A model generated the notes under the pieces. The model was not told the origin of the DNA, did not search any database, and saw only the letters and a program-made list of their open reading frames with translations. From an uncultured Phycisphaerales bacterium (GTDB taxonomy: Bacteria; Planctomycetota; Phycisphaerae; Tepidisphaerales; Tepidisphaeraceae): DNA of 34,167 nucleotides. Location of the stretch: contig CAIQIQ010000157.1 in the NCBI GenBank assembly GCA_903871935.1, forward strand, positions 1 to 34,167, read 5' to 3'. Both the position numbers and the translations under genes were made by a program. Of the stretch, positions 1 through 8,218 are shown in pieces (the first letter of the stretch is position 1; each line of letters begins with the position of its first letter).

Positions 1-1080
1 GTCCGCGACTTTGATGAGTTCCTGGAACAACTCGACATCATCACCTTCCACGTTCCCGGCGGCGATGCCACGAGGCACCTGCTGAACCGCGAACGTCTCT
101 TTGGCAAATGTCGGCCGAACCTGCTGGTGGTGAACGATGCCCGCGGCGAAGTGGTAGACGAGTTTGCCCTCGCCGATGCCCTGAAAGAGAAGAAGATCGC
201 CGGGGCGGCCATTGACGTATACCAGACCGAACCGCCGGCGAAGGATCATCCGCTCTTTGGCCTGGAGAATGCGGTGCTGACCCCGCACCTGGGCGCCAGC
301 ACCGACGAAGCCCAGACGGCAGTGAGCGTGGATGCCTGCAAGGCGATTCTGGCGTACCTGAAGACCGGGGAGATCCGCGGCGCTGTCAACGCCGGCGGCA
401 TCAAGCTCGACCTGCCTCACGATGAGGCCCCGTTTGTTGAACTGGCCGCCCGCATCGGTGCCATGCTCGCCCACTACTGCGACGGTGGCTACAAGACCGT
501 CATCATGCGCACCTCTGGCACCAAGGCTCCCAAGCTCATGAACACTCTCGCCCGCGTCGCGATGGTGGAACTGCTCAAGCCGTATCTGACCGAACACGTG
601 AATGTGATCAACGTCGAAGAGATGGCCAAGAGCCGCGGCATCGAACTGATGCAGGTCCACGAACCCTCACCGCCACAGGGCCTCGTCGGCGACATCGTCG
701 GCATTCGCGTCGAGAGCGACAGCGGCGAAACCCACCGCATCCTCGGCACCGTCTACGCCGACGGCCTGCCGCGCGTCCTGCGCGTGGACCATTTCAACAT
801 GGACATGATCCCCGAAGGTGACATGGTCATGATCATTAATAGGGACATGCCCGGCGTTATCGGCACTGTCGGCAGCACCTTCGGCGCCGCCGGCGTAAAC
901 ATCAGCGACATGGTGATCAGCCGCGACTTCCAGCCCGATGGCACCGCACAAGCGCTAATGGTGCTCAAGACCGACAGCAGGCCCGGCGAAACCGTCCTCG
1001 CCGCCCTGCGCTCCAAGCCGTTCATCGTGAAAGTGAAGTCGATGCTGCTGCCGAAACTGGCCGCAGCGCGCAAAGCATAG
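1..1080 (+). CDS. serA: D-3-phosphoglycerate dehydrogenase, C-terminal part (5' truncated by window edge)
   Basis: The frame is open from base 1, so the N-terminus lies outside the window; 359 residues are visible. The enzyme oxidises 3-phosphoglycerate with NAD, the first committed step of serine synthesis in the cytosol. The visible part starts inside the nucleotide-binding domain (DIITFHVPGG), continues with NDARGEVVDE, AGAAIDVYQTEPP and the catalytic-histidine motif PHLGAST. It then runs through the intervening regulatory domain (NAGGIKLDLP onward) to a C-terminal ACT domain (INRDMPGVIGTVGSTFGAAG, then NISDMVISRD). This is the long SerA form with an allosteric ACT domain. The canonical NxARGGI loop reads NDARGEV here. 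Only 10 bases separate its stop from the convergent methyltransferase gene. Identification is firm. Confidence 0.95.
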   Translation, partial: VRDFDEFLEQLDIITFHVPGGDATRHLLNRERLFGKCRPNLLVVNDARGEVVDEFALADALKEKKIAGAAIDVYQTEPPAKDHPLFGLENAVLTPHLGASTDEAQTAVSVDACKAILAYLKTGEIRGAVNAGGIKLDLPHDEAPFVELAARIGAMLAHYCDGGYKTVIMRTSGTKAPKLMNTLARVAMVELLKPYLTEHVNVINVEEMAKSRGIELMQVHEPSPPQGLVGDIVGIRVESDSGETHRILGTVYADGLPRVLRVDHFNMDMIPEGDMVMIINRDMPGVIGTVGSTFGAAGVNISDMVISRDFQPDGTAQALMVLKTDSRPGETVLAALRSKPFIVKVKSMLLPKLAAARKA

Positions 1081-1090
1081 TGCAAGCGAG

Positions 1091-1834
1091 CTACTTCTTC
1101 GTCACTTCCAGCCCCTCGATATCGAGCAGGCAGTTGACGCTGGCAGCGCAGTTCTTCGCGTCGCGGACAAACGTCAGGTAGTGCTCCAGCTTGGACGCAG
1201 CATTGCCGGAGTTGTGTGCCAGGATAACTGAACCCTTGGGCATCTTGTCCCATGCCGCCTGGAGGATGTCGTAGTAAATGCCCTTGCCCCGGCCGCGATC
1301 GCCGTCGGCATCGAGATAGAGCAGGTTGATCTGGCCCTTGTAGTCGCGCGCGGTTTCGATCGCGTCCTCGGCGATGATGCGGCAGATGCGCGCCTTATCA
1401 AGCTTCTGGACGTTCCGGCGGGCTCGGTCAGCTTCCTCCGGCTTAATCTCGATTCCGACCAGGTCCTTCGCGATATAGACCGCGCCAGGCCCGACGGCAG
1501 CGCCGGCATTGGAGATGAAGGTGTTACCGCAGAAGACGCCCGCCGCGATCATCACCTGCGGGCGTTGGATTGCGTTGATCGCCCAGATCAGCCGCTGCAT
1601 GCGATGGGTAATCGCCGTCCACGGGATCTCAAAGTTCTCCGCTACAGCAGCGCGATGAGCCAGCAGCTTGGCATGGTCATAGTTGCGATGGGGAATGATG
1701 CCCTGAACCATCAGAACCTGAAGGGCCTCATCGACGATCGCGATCTCCTTCTCCAGCGGCTCGATCGTCCGGTGAGGGTCGTTATAGATCATCTTGTACG
1801 TGCCGTAATCGGGAGCTTGATAGGTAACAGCCAT
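1091..1834 (-). CDS. class I SAM-dependent methyltransferase-like protein (O-methyltransferase type)
   Basis: A 247-residue cytosolic protein with a Rossmann-type methyltransferase core. A motif I-like segment lies near residues 95-106 (MIAAGVFCGNTF), the acidic residue that would contact the SAM ribose is in LVGIEIKP (about E129), and a post-motif LLYLDADGDRGRG is at 171-184, resembling the metal/acid site of the predicted O-methyltransferase family. The glycine-rich loop is degenerate, since GxGxG is not intact, so the family is inferred from overall pattern. The ATG at 1834 has an AGGAG site about 9 bases upstream. It lies 33 bases downstream of the DUF1802 gene on the same strand, so the two are probably one operon. 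The substrate cannot be deduced. Confidence 0.7.
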   Translation of the reverse strand: MAVTYQAPDYGTYKMIYNDPHRTIEPLEKEIAIVDEALQVLMVQGIIPHRNYDHAKLLAHRAAVAENFEIPWTAITHRMQRLIWAINAIQRPQVMIAAGVFCGNTFISNAGAAVGPGAVYIAKDLVGIEIKPEEADRARRNVQKLDKARICRIIAEDAIETARDYKGQINLLYLDADGDRGRGKGIYYDILQAAWDKMPKGSVILAHNSGNAASKLEHYLTFVRDAKNCAASVNCLLDIEGLEVTKK

Positions 1835-1867
1835 TGCCGAACTACTCCTGTGTCGGGGAATCTCAAC

Positions 1868-2458
1868 CTACTCATTATCCGATTTCGCCGCGGACTGCAC
1901 CCGCATCATGATCTCGTCACGATGCTGCTGATAGGTCGGCGGATCAAGAACCGGCGTGGAGCCTTTGACATTGATCATCTTCCTCAGGCCGACCCAGCTC
2001 TTGCAGCCGCCGTACGCAGGGTGATTGTCGATCATGACCGGCTCAGGCAACCGACAAACCTTGCCAAGCAGCAAGTAGAGCGGATTCTCCGGCCGGTAGT
2101 TCAGGCGCATCTGCAGAAACCGTTCCGTCCAGATGTGGTGAGCATCGGCCGCGGCGATCTGGCTCATGTTCCGAATCAGGATGATGTCGGTCACATCGAC
2201 AAAGGCGTTGATCTGGATCGTCTTGGGCTCCGGGCCGGTGAAGGTGAATAGATCCTGGGCGGAATCCTTGATCATCTTCTGATCCTGATGGAGGAAAGTG
2301 GGGAACAGGAGGAAGCGGCGAAACTCCAGCTCAAACTCCCCGCCCGATTCATGGATGCCCCCTTTGCGGAGCATCAGAATCTGCCGGCCCTGGACCAGAG
2401 CCTGGCAGACGCAGTCCCACTCTTTCAGCCCAACGGCAAGTTCATCTGGATAGAGCAT
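1868..2458 (-). CDS. DUF1802 family protein
   Basis: A 196-residue protein recognised by the DUF1802 hallmarks: LKEWDCVCQALVQGRQILML, then RKGGIHE near the N-terminus, then FLLFPTFLHQ. The family is of unknown function and is common in cyanobacteria and planctomycetes. No signal peptide or membrane segment is visible, so it is probably cytosolic. It is the first gene of a two-gene operon with the methyltransferase at 1091-1834. The ATG has no Shine-Dalgarno sequence. Instead a TACAAT hexamer sits 12 bases upstream, which suggests a leaderless transcript. The family is firm; the role is unknown. Confidence 0.82.
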   Translation of the reverse strand: MLYPDELAVGLKEWDCVCQALVQGRQILMLRKGGIHESGGEFELEFRRFLLFPTFLHQDQKMIKDSAQDLFTFTGPEPKTIQINAFVDVTDIILIRNMSQIAAADAHHIWTERFLQMRLNYRPENPLYLLLGKVCRLPEPVMIDNHPAYGGCKSWVGLRKMINVKGSTPVLDPPTYQQHRDEIMMRVQSAAKSDNE

Positions 2459-2470
2459 GGTTTACTGTGA

Positions 2471-2476
2471 ATTGTA
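2471..2476 (-). promoter_or_regulatory. -10-like element (TACAAT) of the DUF1802 operon
   Basis: On the minus strand TACAAT lies 12 bases before the ATG of the DUF1802 gene, with no purine-rich ribosome site between them. A -10 box at this distance would place the transcription start at or just before the start codon. No convincing -35 box is seen at 17 bases spacing. Confidence 0.5.
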
Positions 2477-2494
2477 TTACGCGATGGCAGCAGA

Positions 2495-2528
2495 AATGAA
2501 AAGCCCCGGGACGCGAACGTCCCGGGGC
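2495..2528 (-). terminator. rho-independent terminator of the LysM gene
   Basis: On the minus strand an 11-bp perfect GC-rich stem (arms 2518-2528 and 2503-2513) closes on a UUCG tetraloop and is followed directly by TTTTCATTT. It lies about 30 bases past the stop codon of the LysM gene and just upstream of the DUF1802 promoter. It would therefore separate the two transcription units. Confidence 0.88.
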
Positions 2529-2558
2529 AAATGCCGTTGGATTGCGGGCAGAGCCGCC

Positions 2559-3386
2559 TTATTGCACGTTATCGGGAATCTGCAGCACCATCCCAGCGCG
2601 AAGGTGCGTCGGGTCGGCGCCAATCTTGCTCTTGTTGGCGGCATAGAGCTTCTTCCACAGATCGCCCTTGCCGAAGAGCTTTGTCGAAATCTTCGTGAGC
2701 GTATCGCCGGACTGCACCTTGTAGGTCTTCTCGCTGGTCTTGGCCGCAGCAACGGCCGGCAGCGCAGTGTGGTCGGCCGATGCCGAAGCGACAGCCGGCG
2801 TCTCGGCGGCGATGTCAGGCAGCTTGAGCTCCTGGCCGATCTTCAGATGCTTAGCGTCCACACTGGGATTGGCGGCCATGATCTTGCTGGCGTACTTGGA
2901 ATTGCCAAACACCTTCGTCGAGATCGACACCGGCGAATCGCCCTGTGCAACCTTGTAGGTCTTCTGGCTAGCCCCGGCCGCCGGAGCACTCAACGTGCTG
3001 GCTGCAGCGAGGAGCGAGGAACTCCCGGCGAGGCTGCCGCCAGAGTGCGGCTGTGCCGAACCCGTATCCAAGGCGCGAGCCCAGGCGTCGTTGGCATCGA
3101 CTGCCGGGACGGCCGCCACTGCGGCTCCCGGTGCGGGCGCGGCTCCGGGGCTTAGCGTCGTCACCGCAGGCGCGGCGAATGGGTCGGTGACAGCGACCGG
3201 CTGAGTCGCCGCAGGCCGGGTTGTTGGCGCGGCGGCGGCAAAATCACCTGTTGCAGGAGTGGCATCCGTGGAAGCCGTGGCGCCATCCGTTTGCGGGGCG
3301 GCAGCGCGCGGCATCATCACATAAGCCACCATTCCGACGAGGACCAACCCACCTGCGAAGAGACCGATGCGAGCTTTTGTATCCAT
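2559..3386 (-). CDS. membrane-anchored protein with two LysM domains
   Basis: A 275-residue protein. A single N-terminal hydrophobic segment (about residues 7-24, IGLFAGGLVLVGMVAYVMM) anchors it or acts as an uncleaved signal. A long Ala/Pro/Thr-rich linker (about 28-140) follows. Two LysM modules close the protein, at about 142-190 (KTYKVAQGDSPVSISTKVFG) and 220-273 (KTYKVQSGDTLTKISTKLFG). LysM binds N-acetylglucosamine polymers such as peptidoglycan, so a cell-envelope role is expected. The first LysM has SPVS where SLWS or TLxK is usual. The ATG at 3386 has AAGGAG 8 bases upstream. No catalytic domain is present. It lies 129 bases downstream of secDF on the same strand. Confidence 0.85.
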   Translation of the reverse strand: MDTKARIGLFAGGLVLVGMVAYVMMPRAAAPQTDGATASTDATPATGDFAAAAPTTRPAATQPVAVTDPFAAPAVTTLSPGAAPAPGAAVAAVPAVDANDAWARALDTGSAQPHSGGSLAGSSSLLAAASTLSAPAAGASQKTYKVAQGDSPVSISTKVFGNSKYASKIMAANPSVDAKHLKIGQELKLPDIAAETPAVASASADHTALPAVAAAKTSEKTYKVQSGDTLTKISTKLFGKGDLWKKLYAANKSKIGADPTHLRAGMVLQIPDNVQ

Positions 3387-3515
3387 GTTGGGACTCCTTT
3401 CCCGTTTTCATGGTTGTGCGGCAAAGGCGAGATGCGCTACACCCGCTGTCTCCGGGAACACCCCAGGAGCTTTGCGGATGACAGGCACACGCGTTTTACC
3501 GCAGTGTATGCAAGT

Positions 3516-6500
3516 TCACTTTTTACCCGTACCCGTCGCGGCGGCCGCACCTCTGGGGGCGGATGCCTTCTCTTTTTGCGCCTTCGTCCCCAGCAGAAGC
3601 CACGGCGAAGCGATCGCAATAGACGAATACGATCCCTCTATAATGCCAATCAGCAGGGCAAAAGTAAAGCCATGAATGCCCGAACCGCCAAAGATGTACA
3701 TGATCCCGACCAGCACGATCGAGGTCAGGGAGATCAGCATGGTTCGGGAGAACGTCTGATTGATCGCATCGTTGATGATGTTTCGGCTCACGAGGCCGTG
3801 CTTGCCGCGGATTTCGCGGATGCGGTCAAACACAACGACGGTGTCGTTCATTGAGTAGCCCAGCACCGTCAGGATCGCCGCAACCATCGTCAGGTTCACG
3901 CGGAACGGCTCAATCATCAGGGCATTGCCGATGGCGCTGTTCGCAAGGTAATGCGATACACCGATGGCGCCGACCATAATGAGCAGGTCGTGCAGGGTTG
4001 CCAGGGCGCTGGCCGAACCGAACTTCATGTCGCCGAACCGGAACCAGATGTACAGCATGATGACGATCGTCGAGGCAATCAGGGCCAGTATCGCCTTCAG
4101 AGCGGCAGCACCGGCCACCTGGGCGTCGAAGTTCGTCACCTTCTGCATCTGTGCCTGGGTGGTGATGGCGTCGTTGACCAACTGCCATGTCGGGTTGGCC
4201 ACCTCGTCATTCCAGCGTCCCGCGTCGCGGTCATAGGGGAACTTGGCGTCGACGACCAGAAGCACCGCGGTCTTTGCCAGTTCACCCGGGCCGGCCTCGG
4301 CGATGCGGATCTCCATGTCGCGAGAGGGCACCATCTTTCCACCGGCCTGCGGCACCAGACGCTGGCGATCGTAGCGTTCGCGGATCTGCGCCGGGGTGAG
4401 CATCGGATTGAGATTCTTCAACACAATCGCGGCGCCGCCTTCAAAGCCCGAGGTATCCATCGGAAGCAGGCCCGGGATCGTCAGTTCGCCGCCCGTGAGC
4501 GGGACCACAGCGCCCTTTTCCATGGCAACGTTGATCGGAGTGTTCTCAGTATCGAAATGACTTTCGCGCTCGGTGCTGAGGTTGTCGCCGATCGCCTGGA
4601 TGACGACATCCTTCACTTCCTTGGCAGTGGGATTGGGCGTGACGACCTCGTATTCGAGGTTGCTTGTGCCCAGCGACACCACCGAGGGTGCGGGCAGTTT
4701 GTCGGGGTTCTTTTTGGATGCCTCCTCGATCCTGGCACGGACCTCCTCGATCGTCATCGGCTTGTCCTTGCGCAGGTCAAACTGGACGCTGGTGCCCGAG
4801 GCAAACTCGATATCGAACACGCGGCGCGCACGAAGCTGGACGGTGAATGCCACCAGGCCGATGATGATGGAAACCACGCTGAACGCCGCAAAGTACGGGA
4901 ACAGCTTCATCCAGTCGATCTTCGGATGCAGGAACTTGTTCAAACCCGGCAGGGTCAGCGGAAGGCTGCCGAAGTTCTTCACGTGCATCCGGTCGACCAT
5001 CAGGCCAAAGACCGTCTTGGTGACGAACAAGGCCGTGAACATCGAGCTAAGCATGCCGAACAGCAGCGTGATGCCAAACCCCTTCACTTCCTCCGAACCC
5101 AGGCCATACAGGATCATCGCCGTGATCGCAGTGGTCACGTTGGAGTCAAAGATAGCCGAGAACGCCCGGTCATATGCGTTGCGCAAGGCAAGCCGTACTC
5201 CCATGCCACGAAGTTGTTCTTCGCGGAGTCGCTCGAAGATCAGCACGTTGGCATCAACCGCAATACAGATCGTCAACACGATGCCCGCGATGCCGGGCAG
5301 AGTGAAGGTCGCGTTCAAGGCCGCCATCGTGCCCAGGATCAGCACCACATCCAGCAGCACAGCGCCAAAGGCCACCAAACCGGCAAGGTGGTAGTACCCG
5401 ATCAGGAAGATCCCGATCACGACCAGGCCCAGCACGCAAGAGATCAAACCGCGATTCAGGTTGTCCTGTCCGAGCTGCGGGCCCACCGTCTGTTCGCTGA
5501 TTGGCTCATCGGCCAGTCGGGCCGGCAGCGACCCGGCGTTGAGCGTCGAGATCAGATATTTGAACTCCGAGTCGGCATACCCGGATTCACGGCTGATGAT
5601 GCCCGAGCGGCTGATCACGCTCTGGATGGTCGCCGTGCTGATGACCTTGTCATCAAGCATGACCGCCATCGCCTTCTTGAGGTTGTTGCTGGTCAATTCA
5701 GAAAATGCGGTGGCGCCGCGGGCATCAAAACGGAACCCGACCGCCTTGATTCCCAGGTCGGTATTCGAGGGGAATGCCGCTTCCAGGGCCCATTCCGCCT
5801 GGCCGGCACGATTGACCATGGACTTTTCAGGGGTAGTCCAGGCGAGGACCCACTGCTTGTCATTGTAACTGACGAGGTTCGTGTTGCCGGCATCTTCCGG
5901 GCGATCGACCTGATACCAGCGCATCTCGTCATTGGCCTGAGGCATAACGCCCTTGCCCCCGGCCTTTAAGCGCTCCTTCATGGCCTGGGCTTCAGGGCTC
6001 ATCAGATCCGGCCCCTGCACGAGAATGTGGAATTCAAGCACGCCCGAACCGCGGAGCAGACGTTTGAGTTCGCCGGCATCGTCAAGCTGGCCTTTCACCC
6101 CCGCGTAGGCATCCCAGGCTTTGACAAACCGATCGATTGCGGCCAGGCGCGCGGGAAAATTGGCGGCGCGGCCCCGGAACTCATCAACACGCTTCTGGCG
6201 GGTGTCGGCACGGCCTTCGATGGTGGCCTGCAGCTCAGAAGAGCTCAGATTCGTGTCTTCGATCTGGTTCTTAAGCTTCTCGTAGGTCAGCTCCGCCTCG
6301 GCTTGCTGCAGCGTATTGCCCGACTTCTCGGCGTTCTTCACCCCGTCATACGCCGAGGCCAGAGCCCCCAGCAGCGTCTCACGGGTCTCCGATCCCATGC
6401 CCAGCTCTTTGAGGCGGGCCCGGCGGGCATCGCTACTAAGCCTTTCCACAGCGCGAATCACATCGGAGCGGCGGACATTGGTCTGATCCAGAGCAGCTTG

Positions 6501-6866
6501 GGCGGCGCTAAAGTCCGCGCGGGCTTTCTGCGCTGACTCCGAGTTGGCCGACAGCGGCATCTGGATTTCCAGGCGGTTGCCGGACTGCGGACGCCAGATC
6601 AGGTTTCGCGTGCCGTCAGGGTCGACGCGCTTCTTCAGCGATTCCATCACCCGTTCGGCCAGATTCGCCTCAGCGCCGCCCTCGGGGGTCTTGATCTCAT
6701 AGACCAGCTTGGTGCCGCCGGCCATGTCGATGCCCGGCCTCAAGGCCAGCTTCTTGCTCCATGGCAGCGAGCGGTCAAACAGCGATGGGAACGGCATGAT
6801 CGCATAGAGCGCCAGGACCAGCACCACGAGAATCAGGATCACACGGTTAGCGTATTTCTGTGGCAT
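3516..6866 (-). CDS. secDF: protein translocase subunit SecDF (SecD-SecF fusion)
   Basis: An 1116-residue fused inner-membrane protein that uses the proton gradient to help pull secreted proteins out of the SecYEG channel. SecD half: TM1 (about 8-25), P1 base (RPGIDMAGGTKLVYEI, 44-58), P1 head (about 315-440, with AVGFRF at 375-380 and KVISTATIQSVISRSGIIS at 407-425), then five membrane helices (about 475-625) with IAVDANVLIFERLREEQ. SecF half begins near 655 and carries FDIEFASGTSVQFDLR, then the SecF motif GYSMNDTVVVFDRIREIRGK and a final TM bundle. Residues about 110-260 form a long helical, coiled-coil-like insertion between P1 base and head, absent from enterobacterial SecD. The ATG at 6866 lacks a clear ribosome site. 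It follows yajC by 67 bases, forming the usual yajC-secDF operon. Confidence 0.97.
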   Translation of the reverse strand: MPQKYANRVILILVVLVLALYAIMPFPSLFDRSLPWSKKLALRPGIDMAGGTKLVYEIKTPEGGAEANLAERVMESLKKRVDPDGTRNLIWRPQSGNRLEIQMPLSANSESAQKARADFSAAQAALDQTNVRRSDVIRAVERLSSDARRARLKELGMGSETRETLLGALASAYDGVKNAEKSGNTLQQAEAELTYEKLKNQIEDTNLSSSELQATIEGRADTRQKRVDEFRGRAANFPARLAAIDRFVKAWDAYAGVKGQLDDAGELKRLLRGSGVLEFHILVQGPDLMSPEAQAMKERLKAGGKGVMPQANDEMRWYQVDRPEDAGNTNLVSYNDKQWVLAWTTPEKSMVNRAGQAEWALEAAFPSNTDLGIKAVGFRFDARGATAFSELTSNNLKKAMAVMLDDKVISTATIQSVISRSGIISRESGYADSEFKYLISTLNAGSLPARLADEPISEQTVGPQLGQDNLNRGLISCVLGLVVIGIFLIGYYHLAGLVAFGAVLLDVVLILGTMAALNATFTLPGIAGIVLTICIAVDANVLIFERLREEQLRGMGVRLALRNAYDRAFSAIFDSNVTTAITAMILYGLGSEEVKGFGITLLFGMLSSMFTALFVTKTVFGLMVDRMHVKNFGSLPLTLPGLNKFLHPKIDWMKLFPYFAAFSVVSIIIGLVAFTVQLRARRVFDIEFASGTSVQFDLRKDKPMTIEEVRARIEEASKKNPDKLPAPSVVSLGTSNLEYEVVTPNPTAKEVKDVVIQAIGDNLSTERESHFDTENTPINVAMEKGAVVPLTGGELTIPGLLPMDTSGFEGGAAIVLKNLNPMLTPAQIRERYDRQRLVPQAGGKMVPSRDMEIRIAEAGPGELAKTAVLLVVDAKFPYDRDAGRWNDEVANPTWQLVNDAITTQAQMQKVTNFDAQVAGAAALKAILALIASTIVIMLYIWFRFGDMKFGSASALATLHDLLIMVGAIGVSHYLANSAIGNALMIEPFRVNLTMVAAILTVLGYSMNDTVVVFDRIREIRGKHGLVSRNIINDAINQTFSRTMLISLTSIVLVGIMYIFGGSGIHGFTFALLIGIIEGSYSSIAIASPWLLLGTKAQKEKASAPRGAAAATGTGKK

Positions 6867-6933
6867 AGGAATGTCTCAAACGTAGCGTAGAGGAGGCGAT
6901 ACCGATTCTCTTTTAGACCAAAGCCCCAATCTG

Positions 6934-7335
6934 TTACTTCTTGACCTCTTCGTGCACGCGATGAATCGCGCTGCGCGAGAAGGTGATCTTCGTGTTGCTG
7001 GTTTCGTCGACTTTCACCACGACCTCATCATCGCGCGATTCCACCACCGTGCCCAGAATGCCGCCGATTGTCTGGATGCGGTCGCCCTTTTTCAGGCTGC
7101 TAAGCATTGCCACGCGCTGCTTTTCCTGTTTGTTCTTCGGGCGAAGCAGGAAGAAGTAGAACGCCACGGCAATAAGTATCCAGGGCAGAAAGCCCACCCA
7201 GGCCGGCTGAGGGTTCTTCGCTGGTTCTGCCGGTCCCGTTGTTCCCGGTGCCGCGGTCGTCTGTTCAACGCTCGCCGGCGCAGTCTGTGCCAGCGGCAGG
7301 TTCAGAGTCAGCATATTCACGTTCGTCAAAGTCAT
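6934..7335 (-). CDS. yajC: preprotein translocase accessory subunit YajC
   Basis: Recognised by the single membrane helix and following motif (VGFLPWILIAVAFYFFLLRP, then KNKQEKQRV) and the soluble tail (LKKGDRIQTIGGILGTVVES, then DDEVVVKVDE). YajC associates with SecDF in the inner membrane. The open frame extends to 7500, but the ATG at 7335 is chosen because AGGAG stands directly before it and it yields a normal-sized protein of 133 residues. The N-terminus carries an Ala/Pro/Thr-rich stretch before the helix, longer than in E. coli. It is the first gene of the yajC-secDF operon. Confidence 0.93.
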   Translation of the reverse strand: MTLTNVNMLTLNLPLAQTAPASVEQTTAAPGTTGPAEPAKNPQPAWVGFLPWILIAVAFYFFLLRPKNKQEKQRVAMLSSLKKGDRIQTIGGILGTVVESRDDEVVVKVDETSNTKITFSRSAIHRVHEEVKK

Positions 7336-7496
7336 TTCTCCTAATCTCTCATCTAATGGGCGCGATGTGTCCAGTGGACACAATAAGGGGCGGCCATTAT
7401 GACCGCAAATGGCCTGCGGGCCAAGCACCGTCAAGGAAATGGCGAATTCTGCCTTCCAAGCCACCAATCGATGGGCCAGGCCGGGTGAGGCAGGTC

Positions 7497-7709
7497 TCAC
7501 TTCCGCCGCTTGGGTTTCTTGCCGAATCTGCGGTCGAGGTCCGATACGTCCACCTTCCCGATGCGCTGCGCCCGTTCAGTTGTATAGTCGCCCTTGCGCC
7601 CCACGATCTGCTGCATGAAGCGAACATAGCCGACCGGGCCAAGCTCTCTCATCAGCGCGGCGAAGCCCCGACTCTGAATCTCATCAATTGTCATCTGCAT
7701 CGGACTCAT
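7497..7709 (-). CDS. small antitoxin-like partner of the PIN-domain toxin
   Basis: A 70-residue basic-tailed protein (MTIDEIQSRGFAALMRELGP near the start, KKPKRRK at the end). I place it with small proteins often encoded beside PIN toxins; I cannot name the fold. The start is ATG 7709, not the upstream ATG at 7730, because it overlaps the PIN stop codon as ATGA and has GGAG 8 bases upstream. The overlap implies translational coupling with the PIN gene. An antitoxin role is inferred from position and size only. Confidence 0.6.
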   Translation of the reverse strand: MSPMQMTIDEIQSRGFAALMRELGPVGYVRFMQQIVGRKGDYTTERAQRIGKVDVSDLDRRFGKKPKRRK

Positions 7710-8149
7710 CGTTTTTGCTCCAACAGCCAATCCACGGGGTTTCGCACCTCAACACCTAGACGGGAGGCATGTTTTGCCGCCCTTCGGGCGAGTCGATCAT
7801 CTGTCGTCAGCAAGACATCACATTTGGCCGACTCCGCACTGGCAACGTGCAACGAATCGAGCCGCTCGAACCCGAATCGCATCAGGGCCTCCGAGCGATC
7901 ATACTCCCTCTGCGTAATGGCAATCGACTCGGATGCTGCTGACGCCATGCCGAGCATAGCCTGACAGCGGTCTGCATCTGGCGCGGCGCCAAGCTCGCGA
8001 TCGAGCGCTTCGCTGCCAATGAGGAGCCACGTCCCCTGCTGGACATGGCCAAGAATGGCCACGACGGCCTCGGCCTCGAGGTGGTTCCGGTCGATATCCG
8101 GGTTATCGAAGGGCCGATTATAGCAGCAGGCATCGAGGTAGACGCGCAT
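7706..8149 (-). CDS. PIN-domain protein, probable ribonuclease toxin of a type II toxin-antitoxin pair
   Basis: 147 residues. The N-terminus MRVYLDACCYNRPFD has the first PIN acidic residue (D6); a second acid lies in the E25/E27 region (NHLEAEAVV), followed by LDSLHVASAESAKCDVLLTT at about 97-116 and D117-D118. This is the usual PIN arrangement of four acids that bind metal for RNA cleavage. It is the first gene of the pair and overlaps its small partner by 4 bases, so the order is toxin first. Upstream, TACGAT at 8161-8166 (minus strand) lies 11 bases before the ATG, and no Shine-Dalgarno site is seen. Confidence 0.82.
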   Translation of the reverse strand: MRVYLDACCYNRPFDNPDIDRNHLEAEAVVAILGHVQQGTWLLIGSEALDRELGAAPDADRCQAMLGMASAASESIAITQREYDRSEALMRFGFERLDSLHVASAESAKCDVLLTTDDRLARRAAKHASRLGVEVRNPVDWLLEQKR

Positions 8150-8218
8150 GTTCTAAGAGCATCGTACCGTCACGGAAGGCGTGCGTGAAGGACTGGGCCT
8201 CCGGGACCTCGGCCAGCA

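Noticed and set aside
3951..5969. 672-residue open frame on the plus strand
   Set aside because: Antisense to secDF. The translation is rich in His, Arg, Asp and Gln with no hydrophobic core, as expected of a shadow of a GC-rich gene.
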